Source: Sphingomonas sp. (lineage in GTDB: Bacteria; Pseudomonadota; Alphaproteobacteria; Sphingomonadales; Sphingomonadaceae). From it: a stretch of 64,000 nucleotides of DNA. Below are positions 27,875 to 35,960 of this stretch, in pieces. Position 1 is the first letter of the stretch; each line of letters starts with the position of its first letter. The position numbers and the translations under genes were made by a program. Location: the NCBI GenBank assembly GCA_017304655.1, contig JAFKLY010000006.1, positions 124,001 through 188,000 on the forward strand, in the 5' to 3' direction. The notes beneath the pieces were generated by a model. The model did not search any database and was not told the origin of the DNA. It was given only the letters and a program-made list of their open reading frames with translations.

Positions 27875-27915
27875 CTAGGCTTGGCCATCGGCTTCCAGTC
27901 ATGGGACATGCCCGC

Positions 27916-28317
27916 ATGATGAGCGCCTTCTTCCCATATGCAGAGACCACGCACGATGTGACGGTGCGGGTGGCGGTCACGTTCCTTGCGGAGCAGTCCG
28001 AGCCGGACGTCGGCAAATGGTTCTGGGCCTATCATATCCGGGTCGAGAACGGCCGGACCTCGCCCATCCAGTTGCTCAGCCGCCGCTGGACCATCGCGGA
28101 CGGGCGCGGCGCGCTGTTCAAGCGCGAGGGGCGCGGCGTCGTTGGCGAGGAGCCGGTGATCCAGCCCGGCGCGGCTTATGACTATGTCTCCGGTTGCCCG
28201 CTCTCCACGCCGACGGGCTGGATGGAAGGCAGCTACATCATGCTGGAAGGCGGCGGCGGCACGATCGAGGTGACCATTCCCCGTTTTGCTTTGCTCGCAC
28301 CGGCGGTATCGAATTGA
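27916..28317 (+). CDS. apaG: ApaG/CO2+-Mg2+ efflux-associated protein
   Basis: 133 residues from the ATG at 27916 (another ATG at 27901). The single beta-sandwich ApaG domain is plain: VRVAVTFLAEQSEPD, FWAYHIRVENG, LLSRRWTIADGRG, GEEPVIQPGAAYDYVSGCPL, GWMEGSYIMLE. Function in bacteria is poorly defined. It follows metZ and its stop overlaps the TTG start of the LysR gene (TTGA). Confidence 0.93.
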   Translation: MMSAFFPYAETTHDVTVRVAVTFLAEQSEPDVGKWFWAYHIRVENGRTSPIQLLSRRWTIADGRGALFKREGRGVVGEEPVIQPGAAYDYVSGCPLSTPTGWMEGSYIMLEGGGGTIEVTIPRFALLAPAVSN

Positions 28318-29108
28318 AGCGCACCCATCTTCCCCTCAATGGCCTGCGCGTGTTCGATGCGGCGGCCCGGCACCTCTCCTTCACGCGCGCGGCCGATGAG
28401 CTGGCGGTGACGCCGGCGGCTGTCGGCCAGCAGATCCGCGCGCTGGAGGACATGCTTGGCGTTGTGCTCTTCCGCCGCACGCCGCGCGGGCTGGAACTCA
28501 CGCCGGAAGCGGAAGCCGGTCTGCCGGCGCTGCGCAGCGCATTCCTGGAGTTGGAGGAATCCGTCCGGGCGATGCAGGCCGGGCAGAGCTCGCAGCACCT
28601 GACCATCGCTGCCCCGCGCGACCTGACCGCCAAGTGGCTGCACGAGCGGCTGGCGAGCTATGCGCTTGGCGAGCCGGACCTGCAGTTCCTGCTCGTCGCG
28701 GCCGATGAGGCGCTCGACTTCACCGAAGCCAATCTCGACGTCGCGATCCGTCTGGCGGATGGGCCGGGCGAGCATGAAGGCCTGGCGTTGGGCAAGGCGC
28801 AGTTCGTCACTGTGGCCGCGCCGGACGGGAAGGGCGTGGATGCGCCGATCGCCTGGCCGGGCTGTCCGGTCGAGGATGGCAAGGCGATCATGCGCGTGGC
28901 GGATGCGGGCCTCGCCATCGACGCGGCGGCCAGCGGTTTCGGCCGCGCCTGCGTGCCTGAGTTGCTGGCGCGGGCGGACATTGCCGCCGGGCGCGTGGCG
29001 CCGGTTGGCGATGGTCGCAGCGGCCACGGCTACTGGCTCATCGCGCCGTTGCCGCAGTGGCGACAGAAGAAGGTGAAGGCCCTCGTCGCCGCGCTCGTGG
29101 GCGACTGA
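28314..29108 (+). CDS. LysR-family transcriptional regulator, short form
   Basis: 264 residues from a TTG at 28314 that overlaps the apaG stop. N-terminal helix-turn-helix (LPLNGLRVFDAAARHLSFTRAADELAVTPAAVGQQIRALE) most like GcvA-type LysR proteins. The effector-binding region starts normally (LTIAAPRDLTAKWLHERL, DVAIRLADG) but the second half is compressed; the whole is about 35 residues shorter than usual GcvA-like regulators. The target is unknown; coupling to apaG is unusual. Confidence 0.85.
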   Translation: MKRTHLPLNGLRVFDAAARHLSFTRAADELAVTPAAVGQQIRALEDMLGVVLFRRTPRGLELTPEAEAGLPALRSAFLELEESVRAMQAGQSSQHLTIAAPRDLTAKWLHERLASYALGEPDLQFLLVAADEALDFTEANLDVAIRLADGPGEHEGLALGKAQFVTVAAPDGKGVDAPIAWPGCPVEDGKAIMRVADAGLAIDAAASGFGRACVPELLARADIAAGRVAPVGDGRSGHGYWLIAPLPQWRQKKVKALVAALVGD

Positions 29109-29335
29109 GGCGCGGCCTCGCGCAAGGCCCGTCTGATGCGCGGAAAGGCCGTTCCCTTGGCCGAGCTCACGCTCAGTTGCGAAAAAATTTTGAGATAAAT
29201 CGAAGGGCTTAGCAGATTGGGACGTTAGTCCCTGTGCGGCTGTTGGTCCTTGCGGGCCGGCGGGGTCAGTCGCGATGGCAATCTTGCTTGGAAGGCTGGA
29301 TGAAACCCTTCGCTGACCCGTTACGCGTGCGCTGA

Positions 29336-30700
29336 ATGCTGCTTTCCGGCTGGTTGCGCGGCTTGCGCACACTCCTGTTGCTGCTTTGCGCCTTGGCGCT
29401 CTTCGCGGGCGCAGTGGACTGGTCCGCGCGCCGGCCCCGTGATTTGCCGCAGCACATCTTTCGCGTTTTCGCGACCGCGCCGACGTTCGTGGTTCAAACA
29501 CTGGGCAACGTCCTGGCAGGCCCGTTCGATTCCTCGCTGGTCCCTGATCCGCTGGCTGGCGCTGCGGGCTTCCGCCCGGTCCCGAACCGGACAGCCTATC
29601 GAATCGAGGGGCTGGTGATGCGTCGCGGGCCTTCGCCGGATGCGTTGCGGGCGGGCTGGCGCCTGATCTACGGGATTTTTCGCATCGACGGCGCACCGCA
29701 TTACGCCCTGCTCGCGCTCTCGCCGGACCTGGCCATCACGCATGTCTGGCCGATTACGGACTCGGCGCTCGGCGTCGATCGGCAACAGTTCGCCCAGGCG
29801 CAATATCCACACGGCTTCATCCTGCTGCCGGATGCGTCGGTCGTCGTTGCCTTCGACGGCGATTATCATACCACGCGCCTCGATGTCTGCGGGCGACGCA
29901 TCTGGTCTTCGCCCGCGCGGCTCCATCATGCGCTTTATGCGGTGGATGACGGTAGGTCGGCATGGGGTGTTGGTGAGGGCTACAGTCTCCAGCAGATCGA
30001 CCTCGGGGATGGGCGCCTTCTGCGTACGATCACCATGGACCAGTTGCGCGCCGCCAATCCCGGTCTTGGCGCATTGGAGATGCAGAGGCTGGACGACAAT
30101 GCGCTTGGTACTAACCGTCGCGACGATGCGCAGGATTTTCCGCCCGATGCCTATCATGTGAATGACGTTGAGCCTCTGCCGGCCGCTCTGGCTTCAGCTT
30201 TTCCCCACTTTCGTGCCGGTGATCTGCTGGTCAGCTTCCGATCGCTCAACATGCTCGCGGTCATCGATCCGGCGACGCGGGCCGTCCGGTGGATGACCAA
30301 CGACTATACGTTGCGGCAGCATGACGGGAACTGGAACACGGACGGTACCATCACGGTCCTGGACAATAATATGGGGCGGCGTTTCAGCCGCATCCTCCGC
30401 TTCCGTCCCGCCGCAGGCACCCATGACGTGCTGCTCGATGGCCAAAGCCTCGATTTCTACACCCGTATCCGTGGAAAGCACCAACTCCTTCCCGGTGGCG
30501 GGTTGCTTGTGACGAGCTCTCAGCAGGGGCGAATCTTCGAGCGTGGCCCGGACAGCCGCATCGCGCTTGAGCTACTGGTGCGGGACCCGGCGCATCCCGG
30601 CCGCAATTTCGTCGTGTCGGAAGCCCGGTTCCTGCCATCCGATTCCCTTCCCATGAAAAAGGTGACCCCATGCCAAAAATCCTCCTCTTCATCATTCTGA
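29336..30700 (+). CDS. arylsulfotransferase (ASST)-like beta-propeller protein
   Basis: 454 residues. N-terminal signal-anchor (LRTLLLLLCALALFAGAVDWSA). The body has repeat-like propeller blades and segments typical of the ASST family: YPHGFILLPDASVVVAFDG, LHHALYAVDDGRSAWG, DAYHVNDVEPLP, GDLLVSFRSLNMLAVIDPATRAVRW and RQHDGNWNTDGTITVLDNN. The conserved His pairs (HHAL, YHVND, QHDG) sit where ASST active-site histidines occur. Probably periplasmic. First gene of a four-gene cluster ending in a cytoplasmic sulfotransferase; it overlaps the next gene by 31 bases. Confidence 0.7.
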   Translation: MLLSGWLRGLRTLLLLLCALALFAGAVDWSARRPRDLPQHIFRVFATAPTFVVQTLGNVLAGPFDSSLVPDPLAGAAGFRPVPNRTAYRIEGLVMRRGPSPDALRAGWRLIYGIFRIDGAPHYALLALSPDLAITHVWPITDSALGVDRQQFAQAQYPHGFILLPDASVVVAFDGDYHTTRLDVCGRRIWSSPARLHHALYAVDDGRSAWGVGEGYSLQQIDLGDGRLLRTITMDQLRAANPGLGALEMQRLDDNALGTNRRDDAQDFPPDAYHVNDVEPLPAALASAFPHFRAGDLLVSFRSLNMLAVIDPATRAVRWMTNDYTLRQHDGNWNTDGTITVLDNNMGRRFSRILRFRPAAGTHDVLLDGQSLDFYTRIRGKHQLLPGGGLLVTSSQQGRIFERGPDSRIALELLVRDPAHPGRNFVVSEARFLPSDSLPMKKVTPCQKSSSSSF

Positions 30701-30894
30701 CCGCGTTGGCCGGGGTGACCCCGGCAATGGCTTATGTTGGGCCGGGCTCCAGTCTCGGCGCGGTGGGCGTGGTGCTGGGGATGCTGGCGACGCTGTTGCT
30801 CACGCTTATCTCGTTCATCTGGTATCCCCTGAAGCGGGGGCTGCGGAAGGTGCGCCGTTTGCGTGGGCGCGCTCGCAACATGGCAAGGCGCTGA
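30670..30894 (+). CDS. small membrane protein of sulfotransferase cluster
   Basis: 74 residues: a cleavable-looking signal (ILLFIILTALAGVTPAMAYVGPG), a second hydrophobic helix (GAVGVVLGMLATLLLTLISFIWYPL) and a very basic tail (RGLRKVRRLRGRARNMARR). The AYVGPG start of the mature part is seen in small proteins next to ASST-like genes as I recall, but I cannot name a family. Overlaps the ASST-like gene and is three bases before the next. Confidence 0.65.
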   Translation: MPKILLFIILTALAGVTPAMAYVGPGSSLGAVGVVLGMLATLLLTLISFIWYPLKRGLRKVRRLRGRARNMARR

Positions 30895-30897
30895 GCC

Positions 30898-31281
30898 ATG
30901 ATGCCGACGCCAGCGGACTGGATCGCGGCCCTGCTCATCTGCTGCCTTGCGGTCGAGCTGTTCGCGCGCCTGCCAATGCGGCGCGCGGTTCAGACAATGA
31001 CGGATTGCGGTTGCCAGGCCGCCCATATCCTGGGGTCGCGCGCGGTGTCCGATCACTGGAAAGAGAAGGTGATGCCGGTCTACGCGCTACGCATGGCTTT
31101 GCAGACGGCCTCGCTTGCCGGCGCGTTCCTGCTGCTTGCCGGCATGGTCGCGGCGATGCTGCTGGTCACGGCACCAATCGCGCCGCATGTCGCGTCGTTG
31201 CTCGCGAGCCTCGACGGGGGTGTGGCCGGTAGTCTTGGCGCCATGGTTTATTATGGCGCACGGTGCCGCCTTGTCGACTGA
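30898..31281 (+). CDS. membrane protein of sulfotransferase cluster
   Basis: 127 residues with an N-terminal hydrophobic helix (WIAALLICCLAVELFARL) and a second region of one or two helices (TASLAGAFLLLAGMVAAMLLVTAPIAP). A DCGCQAAHILGSRAVSDHWKEKVMP segment lies between. Not recognised. It ends 29 bases inside the sulfotransferase gene, so translation is coupled; probably a partner of the sulfotransferase. Confidence 0.6.
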   Translation: MMPTPADWIAALLICCLAVELFARLPMRRAVQTMTDCGCQAAHILGSRAVSDHWKEKVMPVYALRMALQTASLAGAFLLLAGMVAAMLLVTAPIAPHVASLLASLDGGVAGSLGAMVYYGARCRLVD

Positions 31282-32350
31282 GCCCTCCGGCCTGCTAGCG
31301 GAAAGAGGCTATGGTGCACTCGATCGCCTGACGCACCGCCTAGCCTTGGGGAGTCCCGCGCTCGCAGAACTGAGTTTCGATCTCGATCAAAAGTTCAGTG
31401 GGGCGATGCGGCTGGAACAGGCCGTTGGCGAGATGCCTCATGTGTTCGTGACCGGCCTGGCGCGTGCCGGCACGACGGCCTTGCTGCGCGCCTTGCATAG
31501 CACCGGGGCTTTTCGCTCCCTGACCTATCGCGATATGCCGTTTCCGCTGGCGCCAAATCTCTGGGCGCGGATGTCGCGGCGCTGGCGGGAAAATCACGTG
31601 GCGCAGGAACGCGCGCATGGTGACGGGATGGCGATCGATGCCGACAGCCCTGAGGCGCTCGAGGAAGTATTCTGGCGCGTCCATGCCGGGCGTGACTACA
31701 TTCGGCGGAAGGCCCTGGTGTCGCATCCGGTCGATGAAGTCCTTGCGCGTCGATTCAGGCGTTATGTGGCGGCCATCCTGGCGTCCGCGCCCGCCGGGCA
31801 GCAGCGTTACCTTTCCAAGAACAACAACAATATCCTGCGCCTTTCGGACTTGCGGACGGCTTTTCCACGGGCGTTAATTCTGCTGCCGTTTCGTCACCCC
31901 GCCGACCATGCCCTGTCGCTCTGGCGCCAGCATCTTCATTTCTGTGCGGTTCAGGCCGCTGATCGGTTCGTGCGGTCCTATATGGACTGGCTGGTCCATC
32001 GGGAATTTGGCTCGGGCCACCTGCGCTTCCGGCTCGATGGGGCTTCGGCCTCGCTCCTGCCGGAAGTGTCGCCCGATCGACCTGATTACTGGTTGGCGCT
32101 TTGGATCGAGGTGCATGAGGTGCTCCTCACCCATGTCCAGGAAGGCAATCTGTTCGTCTGCCACGAAAAGCTCTGCGCCGATCCCTCCCTGTGGGCGCGC
32201 TTGTGCGCGCGGCTGGACTTGCCGGGGGCGACGGACCCCGGCTTCCGTCTGGCATCGTCGCTCGGAGCGAATGGATTCAATCCCCTCCTGATGGACCGGG
32301 CGCGGCATCTTTACGATGATCTGTGCCGCCGGGCGGACGCATCCTGCTAG
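31253..32350 (+). CDS. sulfotransferase family protein
   Basis: 365 residues from the ATG at 31253. PAPS-type sulfotransferase: the 5'-phosphosulfate loop is VFVTGLARAGTTALLRALHSTG (about residues 65-86), and the 3'-phosphate-binding part is RALILLPFRHPADHALSLWRQ. A soluble protein that transfers sulfate to a hydroxyl on a glycan or lipid. Last gene of the 29.3-32.4 kb cluster. Sphingomonad sulfotransferase acceptors cannot be read from sequence. Confidence 0.82.
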   Translation: MAHGAALSTEPSGLLAERGYGALDRLTHRLALGSPALAELSFDLDQKFSGAMRLEQAVGEMPHVFVTGLARAGTTALLRALHSTGAFRSLTYRDMPFPLAPNLWARMSRRWRENHVAQERAHGDGMAIDADSPEALEEVFWRVHAGRDYIRRKALVSHPVDEVLARRFRRYVAAILASAPAGQQRYLSKNNNNILRLSDLRTAFPRALILLPFRHPADHALSLWRQHLHFCAVQAADRFVRSYMDWLVHREFGSGHLRFRLDGASASLLPEVSPDRPDYWLALWIEVHEVLLTHVQEGNLFVCHEKLCADPSLWARLCARLDLPGATDPGFRLASSLGANGFNPLLMDRARHLYDDLCRRADASC

Positions 32351-32450
32351 GGCGAATCGGCAAGCAGCAGGTGTGAAGCGTTTGCGCGCAACTAACGACG
32401 GCAAGCTGGGCGTGGCGCACCATTACAGGTGGCAGACGCCCAGAGCGAGT

Positions 32451-33338
32451 TCAGAGCGGTTTGAGGCCCAGAATTTCGCGCGATTCCGCGGCGCTGGTCG
32501 GCTCGATGCCCATCTCGTTCATGATACGCACCAGCCGCTCGGTGAGCATCAGGTTGGTCGCCTTCTGCCCGCGCGCATAATAATGATTGTCCTCCAGGCC
32601 GACGCGGACATGGCCGCCGAGCAGCAGCGCCTGCATGGAGGCGGGGAGCTGTGCCGGGCCGATGCCCGAGACGCACCAGATGGACTGCGGCGGCAGGCAC
32701 TTCACCATGAAGTCCAGCACGTCCGGGCTGTAAGGCATGGCGCCCTGAAAGCCCTTGTCTCCGCCCAGCACCATGTTGATGTAATAAGGCGGCTTGTCAT
32801 AGCCTTTCTCGATCAGGCGGGTGACGTCCTGCAGGATATGCTCGGGGCTGAACACTTCCCACTCCGGCTTGATGCCCCGGTCGACCATCCGCTTGACCAG
32901 CGTCTCGCAGCGCGAGGGCGTGGTGATGACGACCACTTCCTTCTCGCTCACCGTGTCGACCACGGTCACGCCGTCAAAGGTGCACATTTCCGCGCCGATG
33001 CCGTCGCAGCCGCGCAGCCGCTCCTCGAAATTGGATTCCCACAGGCCGTCGGGCCGCTCGATCAGCATGTCGCCGGAATTGCCGCCGCCGGTCGAGTTGT
33101 TGATGATGATGTCGCACTTGGCGCGGATGCGCGCGTTGATATCGCTGTAAATGTCCGGATTGCATGTCGCCTGATCGTCCGGCCGGCGGGCGTGGACGGC
33201 GACGATGGAGGCGCCGGCCTTGTAGCAGGCGTACACATCATCGGCGATTTCCTGCGGCTGGGTGGGCAGCGCGGGATTGGCGGTCTTCATCGACATGCCC
33301 CCGGTCGGGGCGATGGTGACCATGCGACGATTGCTCAT
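32451..33338 (-). CDS. beta-keto acid cleavage enzyme (BKACE) family
   Basis: 295 residues. The BKACE/Kce family condenses a beta-keto acid with acetyl-CoA, releasing acetoacetate and a CoA ester. The TIM-barrel signatures are MVTIAPTGGM, GASIVAVHARRPDD, IIINNSTGGG, EWEVFSPEHI and HVRVGLEDNHYYARG (conserved Glu). The usual HxH metal pair after the second strand reads A-V-H here, so one zinc ligand of canonical BKACEs appears to be missing. Substrate unknown. Confidence 0.85.
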   Translation of the reverse strand: MSNRRMVTIAPTGGMSMKTANPALPTQPQEIADDVYACYKAGASIVAVHARRPDDQATCNPDIYSDINARIRAKCDIIINNSTGGGNSGDMLIERPDGLWESNFEERLRGCDGIGAEMCTFDGVTVVDTVSEKEVVVITTPSRCETLVKRMVDRGIKPEWEVFSPEHILQDVTRLIEKGYDKPPYYINMVLGGDKGFQGAMPYSPDVLDFMVKCLPPQSIWCVSGIGPAQLPASMQALLLGGHVRVGLEDNHYYARGQKATNLMLTERLVRIMNEMGIEPTSAAESREILGLKPL

Positions 33339-33512
33339 GATGCGTTCCTCTCCAATGCGATTCCCGAGCGGACGCCCGAACCGACAATGAGGGGTCTGCT
33401 GCCAAGTTGAGCGGGCGGGGTCAAGCGGGGCGTCGCGGGGGAACGTTGATTTTGTCTGATCTGGATGGGGTGGGCCGTTCAGCGAGCTGCAGCGCCCGCA
33501 GGGTCGCGCGCC

Positions 33513-33977
33513 CTAGCGCCCGCCATCCTCCACGCGGGTCCAGACCTGCGACTTGCAGCCGATCCGGCCGATGAGGCAGCCGCTCGCCCGCAGCGTGCGC
33601 TGATCGACTGCGGTGATGGTGCCGGAGAAGGTCGTGTCGAGATCCGGCACATAAACCTTGCCGCGCCAGACACTGTCGCTTTCCTGCACGAAGTCCTTGA
33701 ACAGCTCGGCGCCGATCAGCTTCTCCGTGCCGCCCCGGCGGGCGTCCGCTTGCGCCTTGGCATTGGCCCAGACGACAGAGCCGCACATGGCTCGTCCGCA
33801 GGGATGAGCGCGCACCTGCACGCTGCGCGAGGGATTGGTCCACGTGCCGAAGGATTGCGCCTGCGCCTGCGCTCGCGACGGTGCCTGCGCGGCGAGCGGG
33901 GCGGCCATCAGCAAAGCCGGCGCCAGCAGCGCCATCATGGAGAGCGGGGTGCGCATGGTCATGGTCATGGTCCTCAC
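33513..33977 (-). CDS. secreted DUF2147 protein
   Basis: 154 residues. Signal peptide (MMALLAPALLMAAPLAAQA). The DUF2147 beta-barrel domain is seen as FGTWTNPSRSVQVRAHPCG, MCGSVVWANAKAQADARRGG, WRGKVYVPDLDTTFSGTI and LRASGCLIGRIGCKSQVWTRV. Periplasmic, function unknown. Its start overlaps the lipoprotein gene stop by four bases. Confidence 0.85.
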   Translation of the reverse strand: MRTMTMTMRTPLSMMALLAPALLMAAPLAAQAPSRAQAQAQSFGTWTNPSRSVQVRAHPCGRAMCGSVVWANAKAQADARRGGTEKLIGAELFKDFVQESDSVWRGKVYVPDLDTTFSGTITAVDQRTLRASGCLIGRIGCKSQVWTRVEDGGR

Positions 33978-34759
33978 GGCAAGGGGCTCACGCGCAGCAC
34001 AGCGAGGGGCGCGTCACGCGTGCCCGGGTTGACTGTCCACACCAGCTTGCGGCCGCCATCGGGCAGGGACTGGGCGCCGTCCTCCTGATTCTGGCTGACG
34101 ATCTCTGCGTTGGTGGTGATGGTGAAGGTGCCGTCGAGCTGCGAGCCCTTGCTCTCCCCACCGGGCAGGCCGCCGAGTCCGCCCATGCCGCCCATCGCGC
34201 CGCTGGTCGACTCGTCATTGGCGAAGCCGGGCGCCTTGACCCGGACGCGATCCTTGCCGCGCAGCTCGATGGCGAGGAAGGGCACGAACACTTCGCCGTC
34301 CGGATTGAACGGGAAGACGAAGGCGTGATCCAGCTTGCCGGTGATCCGATAGTCGATCGCGAGCTTGCGATTGCCGATGTAGCGCACGGAGCGATAGCCA
34401 TATTCGCTGGCCAGTGTAGTCGCGAGGCGGCGAAACTGTCCGGCCTCCTCGCTTGTGTCGCCGAAAGTCTCCACGGCCTTGTCGCTCTTGGTCGCTGCCT
34501 TGCCCTTCGACGCGGTGTTGGCGGCAATCCGGAAGAGCTGGGCTTCGTCACTTGTCGGCGCGGCGTCGTCTTCTGCCGGGCTATCATCGCTGCCTTCGCT
34601 GCCGGGCTTGTCCGTCTTGGGCAACAGCACTTCGCCGACATAGGTATAGGTGAAGGTGCGATCGGCGCGGATGTCGAGCGTCGAGGTGAATTTCGCCGGG
34701 ACGAGCAGGCAGCTTGTGAGCATCAGCGGCGCCGCGATCAGGGCAAGCCATCGGATCAT
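33974..34759 (-). CDS. lipoprotein, unknown
   Basis: 261 residues from the ATG at 34759. Lipobox LTSC after a short hydrophobic signal (IRWLALIAAPLMLTSC), so lipid-anchored. The rest is predicted beta-rich with an acidic linker (GSEGSDDSPAEDDAAPTSDE) and a Gly-rich stretch (GAMGGMGGLGGLPGG). Sequences such as YGYRSVRYIGNRKLAIDYRI and GRKLVWTVNP may be repeats of one domain. Not recognised; operon with the DUF2147 gene. Confidence 0.75.
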   Translation of the reverse strand: MIRWLALIAAPLMLTSCLLVPAKFTSTLDIRADRTFTYTYVGEVLLPKTDKPGSEGSDDSPAEDDAAPTSDEAQLFRIAANTASKGKAATKSDKAVETFGDTSEEAGQFRRLATTLASEYGYRSVRYIGNRKLAIDYRITGKLDHAFVFPFNPDGEVFVPFLAIELRGKDRVRVKAPGFANDESTSGAMGGMGGLGGLPGGESKGSQLDGTFTITTNAEIVSQNQEDGAQSLPDGGRKLVWTVNPGTRDAPLAVLRVSPLP

Positions 34760-34806
34760 TGTCGCCACGCCTGTCCCCCGGTCTGGCAAGGTTGGCTGGA
34801 TGCACC

Positions 34807-35610
34807 TTACCGCGTCATGCACGCATATAGCGCGATTGCCGCCGCGTTGGAAACGTTGAGGCTCTCCATGCGCGGGCTCATCGGCAGCTTGGCGACCATG
34901 TCACAATGGTTGATGCTGTTGAGCCGAAGGCCTTCGCCCTCCGCCCCAAGCACCAGCGCGATGCGGTTCGCGCCGTCCAGCGCCTTGCCCAGCGTCTCGG
35001 TTGCCTCGCCATCGAGCGCGATGCGCCAGTAGCCCGCCTCGGCAATTTCATCGAGTGCGCGGGCGAGATTGACCACGCGCACCCAGGGCACCGTCTCCAG
35101 CGCGCCGGCCGCCGCGCGCGCGACGACACCGGATTCGGGCGGGGCGTGCCGGTCCTGCGTGACGATGCCCAGCGCATCGAACGCCGCAGCCGAGCGCAGG
35201 ATGGCGCCGACATTGTGGGGGTCCGTCACCTGATCAAGCACCAGGATCGGGCGCCGCGCCGCCTCGTCCGGCGCACCCTCCTCCAGCAGGTCGCCCAGCC
35301 AGATATCATCCAGCGGTTCGACCTCCGCGACGATGCCCTGATGCGGTGCATCATGCGGCACATAGCGCGCCATATCCGCGACGTCCGAATAGACGATGGG
35401 CAGCATGGGCGGCAGCTCGAGCGCATTGATAACCTCGCGCGTGCCCCAGATCTTGCGAATCACGCGGTTGGGATTCGCCAGCGCGGCGATGACGGCGTGG
35501 CGCCCGTAAAGGTGGGGAAAGCCGCCCTTGGGCTTGCCTGTGCGATGACCTCTTTTCATGTCCCGCGCTTTTCCACGAGCGGCATTGACAGGCAAGGCCT
35601 CATTCGCCAA
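34807..35610 (-). CDS. rlmB: 23S rRNA (guanosine-2'-O)-methyltransferase RlmB
   Basis: 267 residues. SpoU/TrmH methyltransferase: N-terminal substrate domain (HLYGRHAVIAALANPNRVI), then motif 1 VLDQVTDPHNVGAILRSAAAF, motif 2 IALVLGAEGEGLR and motif 3 LPMSPRMESLNVSNAAAIALY, which form the knotted SAM site. Modifies G2251 of 23S rRNA in relatives. A Lys/Arg-rich N-terminus (ARGKARDMKRGHRTGKPKG) fits rRNA binding. Next to tRNA-Tyr. Confidence 0.93.
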   Translation of the reverse strand: MANEALPVNAARGKARDMKRGHRTGKPKGGFPHLYGRHAVIAALANPNRVIRKIWGTREVINALELPPMLPIVYSDVADMARYVPHDAPHQGIVAEVEPLDDIWLGDLLEEGAPDEAARRPILVLDQVTDPHNVGAILRSAAAFDALGIVTQDRHAPPESGVVARAAAGALETVPWVRVVNLARALDEIAEAGYWRIALDGEATETLGKALDGANRIALVLGAEGEGLRLNSINHCDMVAKLPMSPRMESLNVSNAAAIALYACMTR

Positions 35611-35663
35611 AGACGCCGCTCCAATCCAAATGCGGGTTTTTTCCCGCGCGGATCAGGCGCCTT

Positions 35664-35749
35664 GGAAGGGTGGCCGAGTGGTTAAAGGCAGCAGACTGTA
35701 AATCTGCCCGCGTGAGCGTACGCTGGTTCGAATCCAGCCCCTTCCACCA
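35664..35749 (+). tRNA. tRNA-Tyr (GTA)
   Basis: Acceptor GGAAGGG pairs with CCCTTCC, discriminator A, encoded CCA. D-arm has GAGTGGTTAAAGG. The anticodon stem GCAGA/TCTGC holds loop CTGTAAA with GTA. A long variable arm (class II) and T-arm GGTTCGAATCC follow. The integrase gene starts about 210 bases downstream on the same strand, so the 3' end is the likely attB of the island to its right. Confidence 0.97.
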
Positions 35750-35960
35750 AATCGAAATCCTCAAAGATTGTTCGGACTTGTCCGTCTCTGTGCGAGGCAG
35801 TGCAGCCTCCGTTGAAAAAGCGCCCGTTCGGACTACTTCAAGGCCCTGCCGTTCTATCCATCGGTGTCTAATTTCGTCCGTTGCTATGCGAGGACAGCCA
35901 AGTTATTTTGTGGGGGAAAACGGTGGGAGGACTTTCCTCCCAGTGTGGGGGAATCCCAAA

